From the IMG/VR virus record IMGVR_UViG_3300036985_005157, positions 1 to 35,916 of that record: a DNA stretch of 35,916 nucleotides, one strand, 5' to 3'. Position numbers and translations under genes: made by a program. A model generated the notes under the pieces. It worked only from the letters and a program-made list of their open reading frames with translations, had not been told where the DNA came from and ran no database searches. The DNA is from a virus. Positions 1-4,354 of this stretch are shown here, one piece after another (the first letter of the stretch is position 1; each line of letters starts with the position of its first letter).

Positions 1-129
1 ATAGATTCTTCTCATAGAGAAACGCCTCTAATAACTCCAATATTGGGGTTATTTTTTTTATCCATATCCAGATCCAACTCCAGATCCAGATCCAGATCCA
101 ACTCCAGATCCAGATCCAGATCCATACCC
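1..129. repeat. Terminal overlap, left copy
   Basis: The first 129 bases match the last 129 (35788-35916) with no gap and a single difference, C at 127 against T at 35914. This shows that the contig closes on itself, so the real genome is about 35787 bp, circular or circularly permuted. It could also be a true short terminal repeat, but it ends inside the hexanucleotide array, where an assembler would stall, so an assembly overlap is the simpler reading. Confidence 0.9.
30..59 (+). terminator. Rho-independent terminator after the holin-like gene (left copy)
   Basis: An 11-bp inverted repeat (30-40 pairing with 43-53, one G-T pair) is followed by a run of eight T on the plus strand. On the closed circle it ends rightward transcripts leaving the holin-like gene at 35515-35769. 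On the minus strand the T-run precedes the stem, so it is probably not an efficient terminator for the leftward operon that ends at 58. Those transcripts may therefore run into the stem and the next region. Confidence 0.75.
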
Positions 130-408
130 AGATCCAGATCCAGATCCATATCCAGATCCAGATCCATATCCATATCCAGATCCAGATCCAGATCCATATC
201 CATATCCAGATTCATATCCATATCCAGATCCAACTCCAGATCCAGATCCAGAAATATCTCCAGGCCCAGATCCAACTCCAGATCCAGATCCAGATCCAGA
301 AATATCTCCAGGCCCAGATCCAGATCCAGATCCAGATCCAGAAATATCTCCAGGCCCAGATCCAAGTCCAAATCCAAGCTTAGATTCAGGACTATCTATC
401 TCTCCCAT
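58..408 (-). CDS. Gly-Ser-Tyr repeat protein encoded by a hexanucleotide array
   Basis: A 116-aa protein with a short unique head (MGEIDSPESKLGFG) and then an almost pure G-x repeat in which x is Ser, Tyr, Val or Pro, including three GPGDIS blocks. The start has a good Shine-Dalgarno (GAGG, seven bases before ATG) and overlaps the end of the upstream DUF6948 gene by 13 nt, as expected for the last gene of the leftward operon. Three facts favour this frame over the alternative Leu-Asp frame on the same strand and the Arg-Ser frame on the other: the RBS, the near-invariant Gly codon, and the one base that differs between the two contig ends, which is synonymous here (GGG/GGA). No signal peptide or known domain. 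The function is unknown; it may be a flexible, low-complexity protein. Copy number may be unreliable in the assembly. Confidence 0.65.
   Translation of the reverse strand: MGEIDSPESKLGFGLGSGPGDISGSGSGSGSGPGDISGSGSGSGVGSGPGDISGSGSGVGSGYGYESGYGYGSGSGSGYGYGSGSGYGSGSGSGYGSGSGSGVGSGSGSGVGSGYG
66..370. repeat. Hexanucleotide array (about 300 bp) with 27 GATC sites
   Basis: The array is built from the plus-strand unit CCAGAT with variants CCATAT, CCAACT and a longer block containing AAATATCTCCAGGCC that occurs three times. I count 27 GATC tetranucleotides between 71 and 366, against about one expected by chance. It encodes the Gly-Ser repeat protein on the minus strand. The contig junction lies in it. 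Since the phage encodes a Dam-like methyltransferase, the cluster could be a methylation-dependent element, for example a packaging site; that part is inference. Confidence 0.9.
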
Positions 409-797
409 ATGGCTACCTCATTTAAACTATTTAAAGCTTTTTCGGTCATGTCTATAATTTCTATGGCTTCAGTTAGTTTTATTCTGTCTACTGCAACAGG
501 GAAATTACATTTGTCTGGCTTAGATGTGCCGTCAACTGCCAATTGGCTTAGGCTTGCAGCTCCGTCCCAATACCAAACTCTTCTGGCATTCCTCATAACA
601 ACTTCTTTGCCATTTTCCGACTCAACTACGCCGTAAAATACGCCAGCTGAGTATGTTCTAACTATTTTGTATTCAGATGGTTTGTAGGTTTTTTTAGCTT
701 CATATTTCCCATTATTATAAGCTAATTCAAGAATTTCTTGCAACGAAGCTTCGTTATTAACCACTTGAGAAATCATTCTTGTAAAATCCATTTTCAT
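396..797 (-). CDS. DUF6948 domain-containing protein
   Basis: A 133-aa protein recognised as the phage DUF6948 family from the conserved middle (AGVFYGVVESENGKEV, ARRVWYWDGAASLSQLA) and the C-terminal part (FPVAVDRIKLTEAIEII). The family is common in phages and prophages and has no established biochemical role. No membrane segment or catalytic motif is evident. The start codon overlaps the stop of the small membrane protein gene upstream (ATGA, 794-797), and its own end overlaps the repeat-protein gene, so it is translated within a coupled operon. A second in-frame ATG two codons later also has acceptable spacing, so the start is uncertain by two residues. Confidence 0.85.
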   Translation of the reverse strand: MKMDFTRMISQVVNNEASLQEILELAYNNGKYEAKKTYKPSEYKIVRTYSAGVFYGVVESENGKEVVMRNARRVWYWDGAASLSQLAVDGTSKPDKCNFPVAVDRIKLTEAIEIIDMTEKALNSLNEVAIWER

Positions 798-901
798 TTC
801 CTTTTCCTAGTTACCATTAATATTACGACAATAATAAACACCCAAACACAAATATATCCAATTACCAGAAGGCTTTTAAGCATCATCCAAGATTCAATCA
901 C
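794..901 (-). CDS. 35-aa single-pass membrane protein, GTG start
   Basis: A small gene in the gap between two larger ones. GTG at 901 overlaps the upstream stop (GTGA) and has GAGG seven bases before it; the stop overlaps the next start (ATGA). The product is a short head (VIESWMMLKS), a hydrophobic stretch of about 20 residues (residues 10-31, rich in Val, Ile and Leu) and a basic tail (TRKRK), as for a protein inserted in the inner membrane with the tail in the cytoplasm. The exact fit to both neighbours is the main evidence for coding. The function is unknown. An internal ATG pair at codons 6-7 could serve as an alternative start. Confidence 0.65.
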   Translation of the reverse strand: MIESWMMLKSLLVIGYICVWVFIIVVILMVTRKRK

Positions 902-1629
902 TCTTCTACCTCGTATTCCCCAGTAAGTTTCATGCTTTTAATGTATCTATGTTTAGCTGTTTCAAAGTTACCAGCGATAGCTTCTTCTTCTGTTGTATGC
1001 ATAACCTCAGCAATGAGATCGCCTGCATATACATTTACCCATCTCTCAACAGTCTTTTTAATCATGGATTTAGGTCTGGTAAGTGACTCATTTAATGCCC
1101 TCACTTGCGCTTCTAACTTTTCAAGATTAATTAATGCGCCTTTTATTCTAACCTCTATTTTTTCAATATCTGCAAGAATTAAATTTATCTTGTCAGCAGT
1201 TGACAAGGGTGCTGCCTCCCAAAAATTAACTACACTAAGATCTAACTTTATCCGACATACACTACATGGCCGGCCTTTATTAAATTTAAATCGGCATGAT
1301 CCACACTCATTTTTTGGTATTTTTTTCCCATCCATTCCACTGAAAGGGTCTACAGTGAGCGGCATCTTTGGATCTCGATGTGGTAGTACGCTTGAGTGAG
1401 TTTTTGGAGAAGGATTAATTATAACATCCAATATTGTCTCTCCACATGCAGAAAAATGCCTGCCGTTTTTCATGCAAACAAATGTTAAATAGCTATTATT
1501 CGTCTCATATACAACGGAGTATTTGTAATAATCATTAGAGTCTGGCCTTTTTTTTAAAAGTACTATTTTATAACCATTTCTTGTTATAAGATCCTTAATA
1601 TTACATTCTCCTATATCTAAATCATTCAT
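898..1629 (-). CDS. Zinc-ribbon-like phage protein of unknown function
   Basis: A 243-aa protein. Two CxxC pairs (Cys109/Cys112 and Cys122/Cys125) could hold a zinc ion. Residues about 145-182 are helical and heptad-like, so probably a coiled coil. The last 50 residues (WVNVY, HTTEEEA, ending TGEYEVEE) resemble a short C-terminal module that recurs in phage hypothetical proteins with otherwise different N-termini. No enzymatic motif is seen. It starts inside the end of the HTH gene (overlap 8 nt) and its stop overlaps the GTG of the small membrane protein, so it belongs to the leftward operon. A role in binding nucleic acid or protein is possible but not shown. Confidence 0.75.
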   Translation of the reverse strand: MNDLDIGECNIKDLITRNGYKIVLLKKRPDSNDYYKYSVVYETNNSYLTFVCMKNGRHFSACGETILDVIINPSPKTHSSVLPHRDPKMPLTVDPFSGMDGKKIPKNECGSCRFKFNKGRPCSVCRIKLDLSVVNFWEAAPLSTADKINLILADIEKIEVRIKGALINLEKLEAQVRALNESLTRPKSMIKKTVERWVNVYAGDLIAEVMHTTEEEAIAGNFETAKHRYIKSMKLTGEYEVEE

Positions 1630-1798
1630 TTGGATTCTCCCAATATTTTTTTATAGCCTCATAAATATTCTCATTTTTTACAGGCATACCACGGATATAT
1701 CTGTGTAAACTAGAAGTACTTATTTTTAGTGCTTTAGAAAGCTGCGTGATAGTATGACTGATGCGGAGGTCTTCAAGCATCTCCTGAGCAGTACTCAT
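1622..1798 (-). CDS. Small helix-turn-helix protein, 58 aa
   Basis: A short ORF with a strong ribosome binding site (GGAGGG just before ATG at 1798). Residues 17-38 read as a classical HTH: first helix ITQLSKALKI, turn, recognition helix TSSLHRYIRG. The C-terminal helix contains YEAIKKYW. It overlaps both neighbours by a few codons (26 nt upstream, 8 nt downstream), typical of this operon. The likely role is a transcription regulator of the Cro or small-repressor kind. It lies in the leftward arm, while another small HTH gene (4118-4354) heads the rightward arm, so the pair may control the shared divergent operator at 4045-4060. That link is inferred, not shown. Confidence 0.7.
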   Translation of the reverse strand: MSTAQEMLEDLRISHTITQLSKALKISTSSLHRYIRGMPVKNENIYEAIKKYWENPNE

Positions 1799-1937
1799 GC
1801 ACCCTCCGTGGTAAGACAGTTACTAGATGCGTCCCATCATCTCGTAATTTAGAGATGCTTACAACATCATTACCTGCTGTGGTTACTGTTAATATTCCTT
1901 GCGATAACTGCGCCGGCGTTAGATAAATATAAATCAT
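1773..1937 (-). CDS. Small phage protein of unknown function, 54 aa
   Basis: I place the start at 1937 because AGGGG lies five bases before that ATG, while the in-frame ATG at 1979 has no Shine-Dalgarno. The product begins MIYIYLTPAQLSQG and looks like a compact beta-rich domain with a basic segment (LPRRVHEY). No catalytic motif, signal peptide or membrane helix. It overlaps the following HTH gene by 26 nt and follows the upstream gene after 16 nt. I do not recognise a family with a known role. Confidence 0.6.
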   Translation of the reverse strand: MIYIYLTPAQLSQGILTVTTAGNDVVSISKLRDDGTHLVTVLPRRVHEYCSGDA

Positions 1938-1953
1938 ATATTCCCCTAGCGTT

Positions 1954-2211
1954 TTATCCCGACGAGTCACACTGCCCATTGTAATTAATAAAACTGCCGA
2001 CTAATGTCGCATTTACTACTTGCCCACACCCAAAAATACCCGCATCTTTTAAAAGATTAATATCTTCTTGAGTTACTTCCCGTGTGGCATCCACTATTTT
2101 ATATTTGCCATTCCATGTGGAATAACATCGATTAGAACTTTTGATTGTTGCGGGTTCGTCCACTTCTAATTCAATATGGTTGTCTTTTGCAATTACATTC
2201 AGATTACCCAT
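1954..2211 (-). CDS. Small phage protein of unknown function, 85 aa
   Basis: ATG at 2211 is preceded by GAGGTGAT and overlaps the end of the upstream gene by 8 nt. The product starts with a beta-strand-like segment (NVIAKDNHIELEVDEPATI), contains three scattered cysteines, and ends with polar residues. No recognisable motif or membrane segment. Its place in a continuous overlapping operon and its good RBS support that it is real; the role is unknown. Confidence 0.6.
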   Translation of the reverse strand: MGNLNVIAKDNHIELEVDEPATIKSSNRCYSTWNGKYKIVDATREVTQEDINLLKDAGIFGCGQVVNATLVGSFINYNGQCDSSG

Positions 2212-2422
2212 TTATCACCTCACTAGACACTACTTTTTTCTTTGGCATGCCTTTGTCCTTGCGAGTTCTGCGAGGCACCGCAGGAGCAGTGGGGAGCACT
2301 GGGATAGCATTTACGCACGCGCTTAAAACTTCAATTATACTGAGAGCGTCTACTACTTCCATATCCATAATTGTAACATGATGATTTTTCACAAATTCAA
2401 ATACTTGTCTTACTGTTGTCAT
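2204..2422 (-). CDS. Small phage protein with basic tail, 72 aa
   Basis: A helical N-terminal half (TTVRQVFEFVKNHHVT, then VVDALSIIEVLSACV), a Pro/Ala linker and a strongly basic tail (PRRTRKDKGMPKKK) that could contact DNA or RNA. The start overlaps the stop of the preceding gene (ATGA, 2419-2422), indicating translational coupling. I do not recognise a family, and no function is assigned. Confidence 0.6.
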   Translation of the reverse strand: MTTVRQVFEFVKNHHVTIMDMEVVDALSIIEVLSACVNAIPVLPTAPAVPRRTRKDKGMPKKKVVSSEVING

Positions 2423-2622
2423 TTTATAGTCTCCATGTTTTTAACTTTCCAACATTTTGGAAATGTGAATCCGATTGTGGCGATACTGCCTTTTTTCATT
2501 GGATGAAGTTCAATATATAGCTGCAGACCCTCTTGCAACTTCTTCCTCATCTCTTCTATTTCTTTGTTGGAATAGAGAATGTTATTCTCTAATTCGATGG
2601 TTGTGATGTAATTCTGTTTCAT
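2419..2622 (-). CDS. Small phage protein of unknown function, 67 aa
   Basis: Starts with MKQNYITTIELE, has an acidic-basic helix (NKEIEEMRKKLQEGLQLYIE) and ends with a short beta-like stretch. It overlaps the recombination ATPase gene upstream (4 nt) and the next gene downstream (4 nt). Its position directly after the ATPase suggests co-expression with the recombination module. No known motif; the function is unknown. Confidence 0.6.
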   Translation of the reverse strand: MKQNYITTIELENNILYSNKEIEEMRKKLQEGLQLYIELHPMKKGSIATIGFTFPKCWKVKNMETIK

Positions 2623-3326
2623 AGTCTCATCTTCTCCAAGATTTTCTCATCAAGAGGTTCACTTGGTAATAAGTTAAAACGGTTCTTTGCTAGGTATGCT
2701 GGCGCTTCTATGGTGCGGAGTATACGTTTCCCCGTTGTTATCGCTCGAAGCCTCTCCTCGTCTCCTCTGTCAGTTTTAACGATGGTCTCTATTTGAGCAA
2801 ACAAAACTGCATCCATTTTAGCGCAAATTAAATTGACGCTCTTAGGATGTAACTTGATCGTGTATTTGTCGTAGGCGTCCTGATCCGGTGCGTTGAAAGT
2901 CCTAATTGTTTCATGTGCGAGTATGATAATGTTTTTATTCGCACCAAGAATATGATCCACAATTCCAAGGAATTTACACCATGCTTCTTGCGCCATCGTA
3001 TACGCTTTACCATAACCCGCTTGCTCCATGCTTTTCCATTGATTCGAGTCGCAGATGTGCTTGTGCAGCATAGCTTCTAGATAATCAATAGAGTCAATAC
3101 AAACTGTCTTAAACTCACTCTTGAAAAATTCTCTCAGGTGTTCTTCAAACTCTGGCCAGGTCTTTACTATCGGAGTTTTATTCACATTTGGTAGCTGACG
3201 CAAACCATTTTCAATGTCAATAAATACAACATCCCTACATTTACTAGCTAGAGTTGATTTACCAATGCCTCCGGCTCCATAAATCAGAACAGCAACGCCC
3301 GTTTCGATCTTCTCTTGTAGCCTCAT
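2619..3326 (-). CDS. Sak4-like RecA-fold ATPase (phage recombination)
   Basis: A 235-aa P-loop ATPase. Walker A is GAGGIGKS (residues 17-24) after a short N-terminal strand, and a Walker B-like VCIDSID is at 75-81, followed by conserved helices and a sensor-like strand IIILAHE. Size, motif spacing and the neighbouring SSB-like gene match the AAA_24/Sak4 group of phage proteins related to the RecA/Rad51 core. Family knowledge: Sak4 proteins promote single-strand annealing with help from a cognate SSB. The likely role is phage genome recombination and repair in the cytoplasm. It lies 9 nt after the DUF669 gene in the leftward operon. A generic nucleotide-binding role cannot be excluded. Confidence 0.85.
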   Translation of the reverse strand: MRLQEKIETGVAVLIYGAGGIGKSTLASKCRDVVFIDIENGLRQLPNVNKTPIVKTWPEFEEHLREFFKSEFKTVCIDSIDYLEAMLHKHICDSNQWKSMEQAGYGKAYTMAQEAWCKFLGIVDHILGANKNIIILAHETIRTFNAPDQDAYDKYTIKLHPKSVNLICAKMDAVLFAQIETIVKTDRGDEERLRAITTGKRILRTIEAPAYLAKNRFNLLPSEPLDEKILEKMRL

Positions 3327-3335
3327 AGCATCCTC

Positions 3336-3767
3336 TTAAAACGGTACATCGTTCGCTGCTGCTGCATCATTAGAGTGATTACAATATGGTTTAAATTCAA
3401 CCATTTTAGCGTTCATCTTATTATTTGTATCTTTTATGTGTACAATTTTAGCACAAAATATGCTGTCAATTAGTACAGACGCTTCCACTATTTCTTGCAC
3501 GTTAATTGCTAGACAAAACTTCTTCAAGTCAACTAACCCACGAGTTGCTACTTGCTCATTTGTGTTTTGGATGTTGAAATAGTGCCAGTGTTTTCTATTG
3601 CCACCTTCGATCTTACAAGTTAATTCAATGAAATTTCCAGTGCCTTTTTTACTCCCTCTTACTTCTGCATTTTCTACTATAAAATTATGATAGCCTTCTG
3701 GAATTAATTCGAAACTGTTTTCTGATTCCATTTCACGAGATATCTGATTAATATTAAATAATGCCAT
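3336..3767 (-). CDS. DUF669 protein, SSB-like partner of the recombinase
   Basis: A 143-aa protein with the DUF669 pattern: an early LIPEGYHNFIVENAEV strand, KKGTGNFIELTCKIEGG, then FNIQNTNEQV and a C-terminal tail ending in acidic/aromatic DVPF, which resembles the tail tip of bacterial single-stranded-DNA-binding proteins. Family knowledge: DUF669 proteins sit beside Sak4/Erf-type genes and are thought to act as SSBs. Here it is directly upstream of the Sak4-like gene, so coordinated single-strand DNA binding and annealing is the probable role. The first 20 residues and the OB-like beta content fit. DNA binding itself is not visible in the sequence. Confidence 0.8.
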   Translation of the reverse strand: MALFNINQISREMESENSFELIPEGYHNFIVENAEVRGSKKGTGNFIELTCKIEGGNRKHWHYFNIQNTNEQVATRGLVDLKKFCLAINVQEIVEASVLIDSIFCAKIVHIKDTNNKMNAKMVEFKPYCNHSNDAAAANDVPF

Positions 3768-3769
3768 GT

Positions 3770-3919
3770 TTAAATACTCCTATTAAAATTATAGCCCATC
3801 TCCGTAGCCGCCTCCGGCTCCATTGCCGAAGTCGCTGTTTCCGAAGCCGTAGCCGCCTCCGTCTCCATCTCCGTAACTCTTCCTTCAAAAATATCTTTAA
3901 TTACAGTTTTAATATCCAT
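3770..3919 (-). CDS. Small ORF, first of the leftward operon, with an overlapping Gly-rich frame
   Basis: ATG at 3919 has GGAG five bases before it and opens a 49-aa frame: MDIKTVIKDIFEGR, then an Ala/Glu/Thr-rich low-complexity part, ending in NFNRSI just before the SSB gene. The low-complexity part is odd. Read one base back, the same DNA gives G-D-G/G-Y-G/G-F-G repeats from 3884 to 3789, closely resembling the Gly-rich protein at 58-408. Codon third positions vary as expected for the Gly frame. The real product may therefore be the 12-residue head joined to the Gly-rich frame by a -1 shift, or the assembly may carry an indel. The function is unknown. Confidence 0.5.
   Translation of the reverse strand: MDIKTVIKDIFEGRVTEMETEAATASETATSAMEPEAATEMGYNFNRSI
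3789..3884 (-). other. Gly-rich frame overlapping the 49-aa ORF
   Basis: This frame lies between TGA (3885-3887) and TAA (3789-3791) and reads SYGDGDGGGYGFG, then NSDFGNGAGGGYGDGL. It has no ATG of its own. The pattern of GGN codons with mixed third bases (A, C, G) is what a true glycine-rich coding sequence gives, and the composition matches the 58-408 protein. Expression would need a -1 frameshift near codon 12 of the upstream frame, a non-standard start, or correction of a sequencing indel. Confidence 0.4.
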
Positions 3920-3939
3920 AAATTCTCCAAATATATAAG

Positions 3940-3972
3940 TTAAAAAAGGTGGAAATAAATTAAAAAAAGTGG
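3940..3972. repeat. Two near-identical A-tract repeats in the leftward leader
   Basis: TTAAAAAAGGTGG at 3940-3952 and TTAAAAAAAGTGG at 3960-3972 differ by one base and start 20 bp apart, about two helical turns. They lie in the roughly 120-nt leader between the leftward promoter and the first leftward gene. They could be paired protein-binding sites or elements of the leader RNA; nothing decides between these. Confidence 0.4.
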
Positions 3973-4029
3973 TGTGTGTGCTATAAAACCTCGCCGTAAT
4001 TGAGTGTTAAAATTAAATATTTGATCGGC

Positions 4030-4058
4030 TTGACAATAACTGTTGGATAGTACACTAT
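4030..4058 (+). promoter_or_regulatory. Rightward early promoter
   Basis: -35 TTGACA (4030-4035, consensus), a 17-bp spacer and a -10 CACTAT (4053-4058). It is about 60 bp before the Cro/YdaS-like gene at 4118. The -10 lies in the palindrome 4045-4060, so a protein bound there would block it. Confidence 0.6.
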
Positions 4059-4060
4059 CC
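4045..4060. promoter_or_regulatory. Palindromic operator between divergent promoters
   Basis: GGATAGT and ACTATCC form perfect 7-bp arms around AC. The -10 elements of both the rightward (4053-4058) and leftward (4047-4052) promoters fall inside it, so one bound dimer could control both transcripts. Candidate ligands are the HTH proteins at 4118-4354 and 1622-1798. Confidence 0.65.
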
Positions 4061-4075
4061 GTGGGTAAAAATCAA
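4047..4075 (-). promoter_or_regulatory. Leftward early promoter
   Basis: On the minus strand, -35 TTGATT (4070-4075), a 17-bp spacer and -10 TACTAT (4047-4052). It would start the leftward operon around 4040. It occupies the same DNA as the rightward promoter, so RNA polymerase could bind only one at a time. Confidence 0.55.
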
Positions 4076-4117
4076 TTGACTGACTGAATTATTTTATTTT
4101 CTCATTGAGGAGAAACA

Positions 4118-4354
4118 ATGTTTCCACTGAAGGAAATTAAGGCGCTGCAAGCACTATGTGGCAGTCCTGCAGAGTTTTGCAAGCGTATTGGCGTGTCTGT
4201 CCCTGCCTACTGGCACTGGATTAATAGAGAGTACATCCCCTCTAAACACTGGAAGCGGATACAATCCATCCATGTGGGGATTTTAACCGATGATATGCTC
4301 CAAAAAATGGAAACACAGCACATTTTACGCAAAAATCGAAGGGAGCACACATGA
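4118..4354 (+). CDS. Cro/YdaS-like helix-turn-helix regulator
   Basis: A 78-aa protein. Residues about 15-45 form an HTH of the Cro/YdaS type (SPAEFCKRIGVSVPAYWHW), where the second helix would read the DNA, followed by a helix with KHWKRIQ and a polar basic tail. GAGGAG precedes ATG by five bases. It is the first gene of the rightward operon, about 60 bp from the operator palindrome, and overlaps the primase gene by 4 nt (ATGA). By position it is the natural candidate for autoregulation and for switching off the leftward operon. Direct operator binding is inferred. Confidence 0.8.
   Translation: MFPLKEIKALQALCGSPAEFCKRIGVSVPAYWHWINREYIPSKHWKRIQSIHVGILTDDMLQKMETQHILRKNRREHT

Noticed and set aside
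66-370. CRISPR-like array
   Set aside because: Six-base units without unique spacers and without cas genes; it is a coding microsatellite.
12-377. Minus-strand Leu-Asp repeat frame of 121 codons
   Set aside because: Same DNA as the Gly-Ser gene in another frame; the observed difference at 127 would change Gly to Asp. The Gly-Ser frame has the RBS and operon overlap.
43-636. Plus-strand Arg-Ser repeat frame of 197 codons
   Set aside because: It is the reverse reading of the repeat array and the DUF6948 gene. It has no ribosome site, and the base that differs between the contig ends changes its product.
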